Numbered from the stretch's first letter, positions 1 to 6,906 are shown. The stretch: DNA of 9,804 bases from Prevotellaceae bacterium (GCA_030536165.1 JAUNQM010000067.1:1-9804); one strand, 5' to 3'. Notes: generated from the letters alone by a model not told the origin. Program-made: numbers and translations.

Positions 1-3
1 AAC

Positions 4-30
4 AAAAAAACCCGCCTTGTGGGCGGGTTT
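4..30 (-). terminator. Rho-independent terminator after rplQ
   Basis: Read on the minus strand, a 9-bp perfect stem (AAACCCGCC paired with GGCGGGTTT, bases 30-22 and 16-8) encloses a 5-base loop and runs directly into T residues at 10-4. It begins about 25 bases after the rplQ stop codon. The GC-rich stem and T tract are those of an intrinsic terminator, and it marks the end of the ribosomal protein operon. On the plus strand only three T residues follow the stem, so termination in that direction would be weak. Bases 31-54 show nothing else. Confidence 0.93.
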
Positions 31-54
31 CTTGGTATTTGGAGTAACGATTGT

Positions 55-567
55 TTACTCTGCCTTTGCTTCTTCAGCAGCTGGAGTTTCTTCAACTACA
101 GGAGCCTCTTCAGCAACTGGTGCTTCTGCTACAGGAGCTTCAGCCTGCTTCTTTGCACCACCACGACGAGTACGCTTAGCCTTGACTGTCTTAGTCTTTG
201 CCATGTTCTCATCATAGTCAACAAGCTCGATGAATGCCATGTCAGCAGCGTCGCCCTGACGTGTGCCGAGCTTAATGATACGTGTATATCCACCTGGACG
301 GTCAGCTATCTTAACAGAAATCTCCTTGAAGAGTTCTGTGACAGCATTCTTATCCTGCAGGTAACCGAATACGACACGGCGAGAGTGAGTAGTGTCCTCT
401 TTAGCGCGTGTAAGGATTGGCTCAACATAGACTCTAAGAGCTTTAGCCTTTGCAAGTGTGGTTGTGATTCTCTTATGACGAATGAGAGAAATAGCCATGT
501 TTGCAAGCATTGCATTACGGTGAGCTGCTTTTCTGCCTAAGTGGTTGAATTTCTTATTGTGTCTCAT
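55..567 (-). CDS. rplQ: 50S ribosomal protein L17 with acidic C-terminal tail
   Basis: L17 is a large-subunit protein near the exit of the peptide tunnel. The conserved core spans about residues 1-120, with the N-terminal signature MRHNKKFNHLGRK and the GRKAAHRNAMLANM stretch near residues 11-24. The protein is 170 aa against about 127 in E. coli. The excess is a C-terminal extension: a basic linker (about residues 125-140) followed by a tail (141-170) made almost only of Ala, Glu, Pro and Val in imperfect EAPVA-type repeats. Extended L17 proteins are, as I recall, usual in Bacteroidales. It is the last gene of the operon, 8 bases after rpoA, and the terminator follows directly. The ATG has an A-rich leader without a Shine-Dalgarno sequence. 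The identity is secure; the function of the tail is unknown. Confidence 0.98.
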   Translation of the reverse strand: MRHNKKFNHLGRKAAHRNAMLANMAISLIRHKRITTTLAKAKALRVYVEPILTRAKEDTTHSRRVVFGYLQDKNAVTELFKEISVKIADRPGGYTRIIKLGTRQGDAADMAFIELVDYDENMAKTKTVKAKRTRRGGAKKQAEAPVAEAPVAEEAPVVEETPAAEEAKAE

Positions 568-575
568 TTTCTTAA

Positions 576-1568
576 TTATTCTTTATCCAATTTATACTTA
601 GAAATGTCGGTACCAAACGACAAATTCAAACTCTCTAATAAATCATCAAGTTCAGTGAGTGATTTCTTTCCAAAATTGCGGAACTTGAGAAGGTCGTTCT
701 TATTGTACTGAACGAGTTCTCCGAGCGTATCAACGTCAGCTGCCTTGAGGCAGTTGAGTGCACGTACTGAGAGGTTCATGTCAACAAGACGAGTCTTCAG
801 AAGCTGACGCATGTGCAAGATTTCCTCATCGAAGTCTTCACCTCCATCAACAGTAGTATCTTCAAAGTCGATTTTCTCGTCAGAGAAGAGTACGAAGTGA
901 TGGATAAGAATCTTTGCAGCTTCCTGCAGTGCATTCTTAGGTGAAATGCTTCCGTCTGTATCTACCTCAATTGTCAGGCGGTCGTAATCGGTTTTCTGTT
1001 CAACACGATACTGATCGACTGCGTAACGGACGTTACGGATAGGAGTATAGATAGAGTCGATAGGAAGTACATTTACATCTGTACAGAATTCTCGGTTTTC
1101 ATCTGCGATAACGAAGCCACGACCTTTATTGATTGTGAGTGTTATCTGCATTGATGCTTTTGGATCCAAATGGCAAATCACTAAATCAGGGTTTAACACT
1201 TCAAATCCAGTCAGATACTTGCTGATATCACCAGCCTTGAACTCAGTGCAGTTCTCAACTTCGATATTAACTTTCTCATTATCGAATTCATCTACAATTT
1301 TCTTGAATCTCACTTGTTTGAGATTCAGGATAATGTTGGTTACATCTTCCTTCACACCTGGAACTGAGGAGAACTCATGTTCTACGCCAGCAATACGTAC
1401 GGTATTGATAGCATAGCCTTCCAGCGATGAAAGCAAGATGCGGCGCAAGGCATTACCGATGGTAATACCAAAGCCAGGTTCAAGTGGACGGAATTCAAAC
1501 TTTCCGTACTTGTCGTTGGCTTCCACCATTATCACTTTATCGGGTTTCTGAAATGCTAATATTGCCAT
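576..1568 (-). CDS. rpoA: DNA-directed RNA polymerase subunit alpha
   Basis: The alpha subunit dimerises to scaffold assembly of beta and beta-prime, and its C-terminal domain contacts upstream promoter DNA and activators. The protein is a full-length 330 aa. The N-terminal domain (about 1-235) carries the PLEPGFGITIGNALRRILLSS stretch (residues 28-48, overlapping the dimer and assembly surface). An acidic linker (about 236-255) leads to the C-terminal domain. There the residues matching E. coli R265, N268, C269, G296, K298, S299 and E302 are all present as R269, N272, C273, G300, K302, S303 and E306. The C-terminal end SFGTDISKYKLDKE matches my memory of Bacteroides alpha. The gene sits 12 bases after rpsD and 8 before rplQ, the standard alpha-operon position. 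The start has an AT-rich leader and no Shine-Dalgarno sequence. Confidence 0.99.
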   Translation of the reverse strand: MAILAFQKPDKVIMVEANDKYGKFEFRPLEPGFGITIGNALRRILLSSLEGYAINTVRIAGVEHEFSSVPGVKEDVTNIILNLKQVRFKKIVDEFDNEKVNIEVENCTEFKAGDISKYLTGFEVLNPDLVICHLDPKASMQITLTINKGRGFVIADENREFCTDVNVLPIDSIYTPIRNVRYAVDQYRVEQKTDYDRLTIEVDTDGSISPKNALQEAAKILIHHFVLFSDEKIDFEDTTVDGGEDFDEEILHMRQLLKTRLVDMNLSVRALNCLKAADVDTLGELVQYNKNDLLKFRNFGKKSLTELDDLLESLNLSFGTDISKYKLDKE

Positions 1569-1580
1569 TATAATAATGAT

Positions 1581-2186
1581 TTATTTAGAGTACAACTCAA
1601 CGATTAATTGTTCCTTAATATTTTCAGGGATATCAGCGCGTTCTGGTCTGTGCAGAAGTTTGCCACTCTTTGTATTTTCATCCCACTCCAACCAAGGATA
1701 CTTGCTGTGGTTGAAACCTGCAAGGCATGCTTCGATGACTTCAAGAGACTTAGCCTTCTCTCTTACGCCAACAATCTGGCCTGGCTTAACAGCATAAGAA
1801 GGGATGTTTACTACTGAACCATCGACAACGATGTGCTTGTGGCTTACTAACTGACGAGCAGCTGCACGCGTTGGAGCAATACCCAAACGGAAAACAATAT
1901 TGTCGAGACGGCTCTCAAGGCTCTGGAGAAGAACTTCACCCGTAATGCCGCTCTGGCGTGCTGCTGCATCGAACAGATTACGGAACTGGCGCTCGAGAAC
2001 ACCGTAAATGTACTTAGCCTTTTGCTTCTCTGCCAACATGCTACCATACTCAGTCATTTTTCTACGACGGTTGTTACCATGCTGTCCAGGAGGGAAGTTC
2101 CTCTTGGACAAAACTTTATCAGCACCAAAGATTGGTTCACCAAATCTGCGTGCGATTTTCGATTTCGGTCCTATATATCTAGCCAT
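1581..2186 (-). CDS. rpsD: 30S ribosomal protein S4
   Basis: S4 is a primary 16S rRNA-binding protein that nucleates assembly of the 30S body. It is 201 aa, beginning MARYIGPK and ending EQLIVELYSK, both family hallmarks. The S4 RNA-binding domain begins near SRLDNIVFRLG (residues 92-102) and includes ARQLVSHKHIVVDG (110-123). The only cysteine is C154, in the C-terminal part, so the N-terminal zinc knuckle found in some S4 proteins is absent (zinc-free type). In E. coli S4 represses the alpha operon by binding a pseudoknot ahead of rpsM. Whether that holds here cannot be judged, since the rpsM leader is short and shows no similar structure by eye. The gene lies between rpsK and rpoA as in most bacteria. 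Confidence 0.99.
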   Translation of the reverse strand: MARYIGPKSKIARRFGEPIFGADKVLSKRNFPPGQHGNNRRRKMTEYGSMLAEKQKAKYIYGVLERQFRNLFDAAARQSGITGEVLLQSLESRLDNIVFRLGIAPTRAAARQLVSHKHIVVDGSVVNIPSYAVKPGQIVGVREKAKSLEVIEACLAGFNHSKYPWLEWDENTKSGKLLHRPERADIPENIKEQLIVELYSK

Positions 2187-2206
2187 ATTATAAAAAATTT
2201 AATCAA

Positions 2207-2596
2207 TTAAACTCTTCTTCTCTTAGGAGGACGGCATCCATTGTGTGGTAATGGAGTTACGTCGATAATCTCTGTTACTTCAATTCCTGCTCCGTGAATG
2301 GCGCGGATTGCACTTTCACGACCGTTACCTGGACCCTTAACGTAAGCCTTAACCTTACGGAGACCAAGGTCGAATGCTATCTTTGCGCAATCCTCAGCAG
2401 CCATCTGTGCTGCATACGGAGTGTTTTTCTTAGAACCACGGAATCCCATCTTACCTGCAGAAGACCAAGAGATAATCTGACCTTCGCTATTTGCCAATGA
2501 AACGATTACATTGTTGAATGAGCTGTGAACATGAAGCTGTCCGAAGGCATCAACCTTAACGTTTCTTTTCTTTGTTGTTGCTTGTCTTTTTGCCAT
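2207..2596 (-). CDS. rpsK: 30S ribosomal protein S11
   Basis: S11 binds the 16S platform and helps shape the site where mRNA leaves the subunit. It is 129 aa, the same length as in E. coli. Visible signatures are LHVHSSFNNVIV (21-32), a GPGNGRES loop (88-95) and the C-terminal DVTPLPHNGCRPPKRRRV block (112-129). Asn119-Gly120 matches the position at which E. coli S11 is known to form isoaspartate. The basic Lys/Arg-rich N terminus is normal. It follows rpsM by 25 bases and precedes rpsD by 20. A weak AAGGA lies 8 bases before the ATG and may assist initiation. Confidence 0.99.
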   Translation of the reverse strand: MAKRQATTKKRNVKVDAFGQLHVHSSFNNVIVSLANSEGQIISWSSAGKMGFRGSKKNTPYAAQMAAEDCAKIAFDLGLRKVKAYVKGPGNGRESAIRAIHGAGIEVTEIIDVTPLPHNGCRPPKRRRV

Positions 2597-2621
2597 AATC
2601 TTAATCCTTTCAAAAAATTAA

Positions 2622-3002
2622 TTACTTAGTGGCCTTCTTCTTATTAGCAACAGTCTTCTTTCTACCCTTACGTGTACGAGCGTTATTCTTTGTGCTCTGG
2701 CCACGAACAGGAAGACCGTTACGATGACGTACTCCACGATAGCAACCAATATCCATCAGTCGCTTGATATTCATCTGGATCTCACTGCGGAGATCACCTT
2801 CTACCTTGAATTCAGCGCCGATAATTTCACGGATCTTAGCTGCCTGGTCGTCTGTCCACTCGTTGACCTTCAGGTCGCGGCTGACACCGGCTTTATCCAA
2901 TATCTTTGCTGAACTACTACGACCTATACCAAAGATGTAGGTCAATGCGATTTCGCCACGCTTATTCTGGGGCAAATCTACTCCAACAATTCTTATTGCC
3001 AT
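2622..3002 (-). CDS. rpsM: 30S ribosomal protein S13
   Basis: S13 sits in the head of the 30S subunit, contacts the P-site tRNA through its tail and forms intersubunit bridges. The 126-aa protein starts MAIRIVGVDLP and contains the helix-two-turn-helix region around YIFGIGRSS (22-30). It also has the strongly conserved YRGVRHRNGLPVRGQ block (88-102) and ends in a long basic tail, residues 110-126. The usual RGQ(R/N)TK segment reads RGQSTK here, a mild variation. It opens the alpha-operon block, 54 bases downstream of rpmJ, one of the two longest spacers in the window. The leader is AT-rich with no Shine-Dalgarno sequence. Confidence 0.99.
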   Translation of the reverse strand: MAIRIVGVDLPQNKRGEIALTYIFGIGRSSSAKILDKAGVSRDLKVNEWTDDQAAKIREIIGAEFKVEGDLRSEIQMNIKRLMDIGCYRGVRHRNGLPVRGQSTKNNARTRKGRKKTVANKKKATK

Positions 3003-3056
3003 TTTTTATTACTTGAATTAGATATTCTCAATTGTTTTGTTTCAATTGTAATTTTT

Positions 3057-3173
3057 TTAACCCTGACGTGTCTTGAACTTAGGGTTCTTCTTATTGATAA
3101 GGTACAAACGTCCCTTTCTGCGAACTAACTTGCATTCAGGTGTACGTTGCTTAACTGATGCTCTTGTCTTCAT
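3057..3173 (-). CDS. rpmJ: 50S ribosomal protein L36, zinc-ligand-poor type
   Basis: L36 is the smallest large-subunit protein, bound to 23S rRNA near the factor-binding side. Direct reading gives a 38-aa frame, MKTRASVKQRTPECK through KFKTRQG, ending in TAA. Length and both termini match the family exactly. The canonical form has a Cys-Cys-Cys-His zinc ribbon at positions 11, 14, 27 and 33; here these are Thr11, Cys14, Asn27 and Phe33. Three of four ligands are therefore missing and zinc binding is very unlikely. This is the so-called C-minus type, which I recall as common in Bacteroidales. It lies between infA and rpsM, 18 bases after infA. The leader contains only a weak AAGAAG. Confidence 0.97.
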   Translation of the reverse strand: MKTRASVKQRTPECKLVRRKGRLYLINKKNPKFKTRQG

Positions 3174-3191
3174 ATCTTCTTTGTATCTCTA

Positions 3192-3410
3192 TTATTTATA
3201 TCTGAATACAATTCTGCCTTTGGTAAGGTCATAGGGGCTCATTTCCACCTTGACCTTATCGCCGGGCAATATTTTTATATAGTGCATTCTCATCTTGCCA
3301 GAGATGTGTGCTGTTATCTCATGGCCGTTCTCCAATTCAACGCGGAACATGGCATTTGACAATGCCTCAACAATTGTTCCGTCTTGCTCTATTGCACTTT
3401 GTTTAGCCAT
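3192..3410 (-). CDS. infA: Translation initiation factor IF-1
   Basis: IF1 occupies the A site of the 30S subunit during initiation and works with IF2 and IF3. The 72-aa protein is one S1-like OB-fold domain. MAKQSAIEQDGTIVEAL is at the N terminus, FRVELENGHEITAHISGKMR (22-41) in the middle, and the LPGDKVKVEMSPYDLTKGRIVFR block near the C terminus; all are hallmarks of the family. It is full length. It starts only 3 bases after the secY stop and precedes rpmJ by 18, so it is surely co-transcribed with both. Many bacteria have adk and/or map between secY and infA; neither is present here. Confidence 0.99.
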   Translation of the reverse strand: MAKQSAIEQDGTIVEALSNAMFRVELENGHEITAHISGKMRMHYIKILPGDKVKVEMSPYDLTKGRIVFRYK

Positions 3411-3413
3411 ATC

Positions 3414-4760
3414 TTAATATGCTGAAACACCACCTGAACGTCCGCGGATTCTGCCAGAGTTAAGGAGACCGTCGTAATGACGCATCAACAGGTGACTCTC
3501 AATCTGCTGGAGAGTATCGAGTACTACACCAACGAGAATCAGAAGTGATGTACCTCCGTAGAACTGTGCAAAGCTCTGCTGGATGTTGAATAAACGTGCG
3601 ATAGCTGGCATGATTGCAATGAAAGCAATGAAGAGAGAGCCTGGGAATGTGATACGTGACATTACAGTATCAATAAAGTCGGCAGTGTTCTTGCCTGGCT
3701 TTATTCCAGGGATGAATCCATTGTTGCGTTTCATATCCTCTGCCATCTGAGTTGGATTCAGTGTGATAGCTGTGTAGAAATACGTAAAGGCAATGATAAG
3801 AGCTGCGAATACGATGTTATACAACAAACTATTTGGATCCATCAGGTTGCGCATCCATGATGACATGCTTTCAGGCGAACTGTAGTTTACCAATGAAAGT
3901 GGGATGAACATCAAAGCCTGTGCGAAGATGATAGGCATTACGTTTGCAGCAAAGAGCTTCAATGGGATGTACTGGCGTGCACCACCATACTGCTGGTTGC
4001 CAACGAGACGCTTTGCATACTGTACAGGCACCTTGCGTACACCCTGAACGAGGATGATAGCTGCACAAATAACTGCGAGAAGAATCAAGATCTCAACAAG
4101 GAACATGATAAGACCACCGCTTGTGATTGCATTGAATCGAGAAGTGATTTCCTGATAGAATGCCTGTGGCAAACGAGCGATGATACCAATCATGATTATT
4201 ATTGAAATACCATTACCTATACCTTTATCCGTAATACGTTCACCTAACCAAAGGATAAACATACTGCCTGCAGAAAGGATGATTGTTGCTGGGAACATGA
4301 ATGTAGTCCAGTCTAATCCTGATGCAAGAGCTGCACCTGACTGCATGCGAAGGTTGATGAGGTAACCTGGAGCCTGGAACAACAAGATTGCTACAGTCAG
4401 GTAACGAGTTATCTGACTAATCTTGCGACGTCCGCTCTCGCCCTCACGCTGCATCTTCTGGAAATAAGGCACTGCTACTGCGAGCAACTGCACAATGATT
4501 GAAGCAGAGATATATGGCATGATTCCCAGAGCAAAGATTGATGCATTAGAGAAAGCACCGCCAGAGAACATGTCCAACAACGACATCAAGCCACCACTTG
4601 TCTGAGAATGGAGTTGCTCCAACATCGCAGGATTAACACCTGGGAGTACTACAAAAGAACCGAAGCGGTATATCGCAACGAAGAGAAGAGTAATGAGAAG
4701 ACGACTTCTGAGGTCTTCAATCTTCCAAATGTTCTTAAGTGTCGTTATTAATTTTTTCAT
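3414..4760 (-). CDS. secY: Protein translocase channel subunit SecY
   Basis: SecY forms the inner-membrane channel through which SecA and the ribosome pass secreted and membrane proteins. The protein is 448 aa, with ten hydrophobic segments expected. TM1 is at about 20-40. The plug region follows SGGLMSLLDMFSGG (55-68), and TM2 contains the IMPYISASIIVQLL stretch (80-93). The GERITDKGIGNGIS loop signature is at 173-186. Cytoplasmic loop C4 (about 243-268) and loop C5 (about 338-362) follow, and the last segment and tail end at RSGGVSAY. In loop C5 the residue matching E. coli R357 is Lys354 (GIKPGKNTA). In loop C4 the E. coli R255 position appears to be Asn255. It stands between rplO (10 bases) and infA (3 bases), its usual place after L15. 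Confidence 0.99.
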   Translation of the reverse strand: MKKLITTLKNIWKIEDLRSRLLITLLFVAIYRFGSFVVLPGVNPAMLEQLHSQTSGGLMSLLDMFSGGAFSNASIFALGIMPYISASIIVQLLAVAVPYFQKMQREGESGRRKISQITRYLTVAILLFQAPGYLINLRMQSGAALASGLDWTTFMFPATIILSAGSMFILWLGERITDKGIGNGISIIIMIGIIARLPQAFYQEITSRFNAITSGGLIMFLVEILILLAVICAAIILVQGVRKVPVQYAKRLVGNQQYGGARQYIPLKLFAANVMPIIFAQALMFIPLSLVNYSSPESMSSWMRNLMDPNSLLYNIVFAALIIAFTYFYTAITLNPTQMAEDMKRNNGFIPGIKPGKNTADFIDTVMSRITFPGSLFIAFIAIMPAIARLFNIQQSFAQFYGGTSLLILVGVVLDTLQQIESHLLMRHYDGLLNSGRIRGRSGGVSAY

Positions 4761-4770
4761 TATCTCTTAC

Positions 4771-5217
4771 TTAAATGATTGTTACACTTCCACCTGCTGC
4801 TGTAATAGCTTCTTCTGCCTTCTTTGAGAATGCGTTTGCCTCAACAGCAACCTTAGCCTTGATTTCACCGTTACCGAGAACCTTAACTAAAGAATTAGCA
4901 TTTACATATCCAGCTGCGATGAGATCAGCAATTGTTATCTTTTCGAGGTTCTTTGCTTCAGCGAGCTTCTGCAGAGTAGAAAGATTAACAGGAATATATT
5001 CCTTGTGGTTGATATTCTTGAATCCACTCTTTGGAAGACGACGCTGCAATGGCATCTGACCACCTTCGAATCCGATTTTTCTCTTGTAACCAGAACGTGA
5101 CTTTGCACCCTTATGTCCGCGAGTTGAAGTACCGCCTAAACCAGAACCTGTACCACGACCAATACGACGGCGATAATGAGTAGAGCCCTCTGCTGGAGTT
5201 AAATTATTCAGTTTCAT
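4771..5217 (-). CDS. rplO: 50S ribosomal protein L15
   Basis: L15 is a late-assembling large-subunit protein that reaches into 23S rRNA near the central region. The 148-aa protein has the long Gly/Arg-rich extended N-terminal arm, with RRIGRGTGSGLGGTSTRGHKG at 17-37. The GFEGGQMPLQRRLPKSGF signature follows at 49-66, then a globular C-terminal domain with LAEAKNLEKITIADLIAAG (85-103). Length and both halves are normal. It lies between rpmD (29-base spacer) and secY (10-base spacer), the conserved spc order. The start is preceded by an AT-rich leader with no Shine-Dalgarno sequence. Confidence 0.99.
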   Translation of the reverse strand: MKLNNLTPAEGSTHYRRRIGRGTGSGLGGTSTRGHKGAKSRSGYKRKIGFEGGQMPLQRRLPKSGFKNINHKEYIPVNLSTLQKLAEAKNLEKITIADLIAAGYVNANSLVKVLGNGEIKAKVAVEANAFSKKAEEAITAAGGSVTII

Positions 5218-5246
5218 ATTATTTCTGTTTTAATGTGTTACGATAA

Positions 5247-5423
5247 TTACTTCACAATCTGAACGAGGTGGCGTACCTTGCGAACCATGCCCTGATAAGA
5301 AGCATTATCTTCTACTTCTACTACCTGACGGATTTTATGCAGACCTAAAGCATCGAGAGTACGCTTCTGATCCTTTGGAGCTCCGATACGGCTCTTAATC
5401 TGTTGTACTTTAATTGTTGCCAT
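5247..5423 (-). CDS. rpmD: 50S ribosomal protein L30
   Basis: L30 is a small large-subunit protein with a ferredoxin-like fold. Direct reading gives a 58-aa frame from ATG at 5423 to TAA at 5247-5249. It begins MATIKVQQIKSRIG, contains DQKRTLDALGLHKIRQ (18-33) and ends VRHLVQIVK. The RxTLxALGLxKI pattern is the L30 signature, and the length matches the bacterial short form. The start is one of the few here with a good Shine-Dalgarno sequence: AGGAG, 8 bases before the ATG, overlapping the rpsE stop codon TAG. It sits between rpsE and rplO as in most bacteria. Confidence 0.98.
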   Translation of the reverse strand: MATIKVQQIKSRIGAPKDQKRTLDALGLHKIRQVVEVEDNASYQGMVRKVRHLVQIVK

Positions 5424-5431
5424 TCTAAAGT

Positions 5432-5436
5432 CTCCT
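5432..5436 (-). promoter_or_regulatory. Shine-Dalgarno sequence of rpmD
   Basis: AGGAG on the minus strand lies 8 bases before the rpmD ATG, and its first two bases are part of the rpsE TAG stop. It fixes the rpmD start and suggests that ribosomes finishing rpsE can restart directly on rpmD. Most other genes in the window lack such a site. Confidence 0.7.
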
Positions 5437-5947
5437 ATCCTTTAAATACTTTTTCAACTGAAATTCCACGAGTCTGAGCAACTGTATATGCGTCGCGCAT
5501 TTGGCTGAGCGCAAGGATTGTTGCCTTTACGAGGTTGTGAGGGTTTGAAGAACCTTTTGACTTAGCCAAAATGTCTGTGATACCTACACTTTCGAGAACT
5601 GCACGCATTGCACCACCGGCAACAACACCGGTACCTTCAGGTGCTGGCTTGAGGAAAACCTCTGCTCCACCGAAGTGTGCCAACTGCTCGTGAGGAACTG
5701 TACCCTTGAGTACAGGAACCTTGAAGAGATTCTTCTTTGCAGACTCAACGCCCTTGGCAATAGCTGCTGTTACTTCACCAGCCTTACCCAAGCCATAACC
5801 GATGACACCCTTACCGTCACCAACAACTACGATAGCTGCAAATGTGAAAGTACGGCCACCCTTTGTTACCTTAGTAACACGGTTGATAGCTACCAATCTG
5901 TCTTTTAATTCGACATCACTGCTAATCTTAACTTTATTTATTGCCAT
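5435..5947 (-). CDS. rpsE: 30S ribosomal protein S5
   Basis: S5 lies at the mRNA entry side of the 30S subunit, helps decoding fidelity and unwinding of mRNA, and forms part of the spectinomycin pocket. The 170-aa protein has the N-terminal double-stranded-RNA-binding-like half, containing RVTKVTKGGRTFTF (23-36) and VVVGDGKGVIGYGLGKAGEV (40-59). The C-terminal half has GTGVVAGGAMRAVLESVGI and SSNPHNLVKATI. The KGGR loop near residues 29-32, where spectinomycin-resistance changes cluster in other bacteria, is intact and looks wild type, with no deletion. It lies 5 bases after rplR and 11 before rpmD. The leader is AT-rich without a Shine-Dalgarno sequence. Confidence 0.99.
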   Translation of the reverse strand: MAINKVKISSDVELKDRLVAINRVTKVTKGGRTFTFAAIVVVGDGKGVIGYGLGKAGEVTAAIAKGVESAKKNLFKVPVLKGTVPHEQLAHFGGAEVFLKPAPEGTGVVAGGAMRAVLESVGITDILAKSKGSSNPHNLVKATILALSQMRDAYTVAQTRGISVEKVFKG

Positions 5948-5952
5948 AACGA

Positions 5953-6297
5953 TTAAAATTTAAGTCCACCATTACGAGCAGCATCAGCAACTGCCTTTAC
6001 TCTACCATGATAAAGGTAACCGTTGCGGTCGAAAACAACTTCGCTGATACCAGCCTCAAGTGCCTTCTTTGCTACGAGTTCACCTACCTTACCAGCCTGC
6101 TCAATCTTTGGCATTGTTTCCATGCCAAGAGAAGATGCAGAGCAAAGTGTCTGACCTGTCAAGTCATTGATGAGTTGAACATATATCTGTTTGTTACTTC
6201 TGAATACGCTCATACGAGGACGCTCAGCAGTTCCGTTCACCTTCTTGCGAATTCTGAATTTAATCTTTATTCGTCTTTCCTGTTTCTTAGTTGTCAT
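5953..6297 (-). CDS. rplR: 50S ribosomal protein L18
   Basis: L18 binds 5S rRNA and, with L5, attaches it to the large subunit as part of the central protuberance. The 114-aa protein has a basic N-terminal arm (KKQERRIKIKFRIRKKV, 4-20) and the ERPRMSVFRSNKQIYVQ block (25-41). It ends with the signature FDRNGYLYHGRVKAVADAAR (89-108) and GLKF. Length and motifs are typical for bacteria. It follows rplF by 32 bases and precedes rpsE by 5. No Shine-Dalgarno sequence is seen before the ATG, only an A/T-rich leader. Confidence 0.99.
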   Translation of the reverse strand: MTTKKQERRIKIKFRIRKKVNGTAERPRMSVFRSNKQIYVQLINDLTGQTLCSASSLGMETMPKIEQAGKVGELVAKKALEAGISEVVFDRNGYLYHGRVKAVADAARNGGLKF

Positions 6298-6329
6298 AAC
6301 TTTCTAAATTTTAATAGTTAGTTAATTGA

Positions 6330-6899
6330 TTACTTAGCTGCAGCAGTCTTACCAGACTTTCTACGAATCTGTTCACCCTTAAACAAGATACCCTTGCCCT
6401 TGTAAGGCTCTGGCATACGGAAAGAACGAATCTTTGCGCAAACGAGACCGAGAAGTTCCTTGTCGCATGATTCGAGTAAAATCTTAGGATTCTGGTTTCT
6501 TTCAGACTTGGTTTCTACCTTCATCTCCTTAGGCAACTGCATAAAGATAGGGTGAGTATATCCAAGTGAGAATTCAAGAAGATTGCCTTCGTTGGATACA
6601 CGGTAACCAACACCGACAAGTTCGAGTTCCTTCTGGAAGCCCTGGCTTACACCTACTATCATGTTGTTTACGAGTGCACGATAGAGTCCGTGATAAGCAT
6701 GCTGCTGCTTCTTATCAACCACTGTCTGCTCCTCATCTAATTCAAACTTTACAGTTCCGTCTTCAACCTTCATAATGATTGAAGGATTGATTGGCTGAGA
6801 AAGTTCACCCTTAGGGCCTTTAACTGTAACAACACCGTCCTGCTGTGCAACTGTTACACCTGCAGGGATACTAATTGGTAATTTTCCTATTCTTGACAT
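6330..6899 (-). CDS. rplF: 50S ribosomal protein L6
   Basis: L6 binds 23S rRNA next to the sarcin-ricin loop and the factor-binding site. The protein is 189 aa from the ATG at 6899 (MSRIGKLPISIPAGV). The open frame runs back to a TTG at 6914, but that would add five residues foreign to the family and would erase the Shine-Dalgarno spacing. The two homologous L6 domains span about 1-82 and 83-175. The C-terminal signature MPEPYKGKGILFKGE is at 162-176, with a short basic tail. A GGAGGG lies 7 bases before the ATG, the best such site in the window. It follows rpsH, with 15 bases between stop and start. Confidence 0.98.
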   Translation of the reverse strand: MSRIGKLPISIPAGVTVAQQDGVVTVKGPKGELSQPINPSIIMKVEDGTVKFELDEEQTVVDKKQQHAYHGLYRALVNNMIVGVSQGFQKELELVGVGYRVSNEGNLLEFSLGYTHPIFMQLPKEMKVETKSERNQNPKILLESCDKELLGLVCAKIRSFRMPEPYKGKGILFKGEQIRRKSGKTAAAK

Positions 6900-6906
6900 A
6901 CTGAAA

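Noticed and set aside
19..540. A 173-codon plus-strand open frame opposite rplQ
   Set aside because: It is antisense to a clear L17 gene, its translation is Cys/Ser/Leu-rich with no recognisable motif, and it is a typical shadow of a coding strand.
1129..1416. Plus-strand open frame of 95 codons opposite rpoA
   Set aside because: Lies wholly within rpoA on the other strand with no recognisable product or start signal.
4775..5059. Plus-strand open frame of 94 codons opposite rplO
   Set aside because: Antisense shadow of L15; its Ala-rich translation mirrors L15 codon use.
5698..5715. 6-bp inverted repeat CTGTAC/GTACAG in rpsE
   Set aside because: Too short to stand out from chance in nearly 10 kb of coding sequence.
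6007..6321. Plus-strand open frame of 104 codons opposite rplR
   Set aside because: Antisense to L18, with no family features and no leader of its own.
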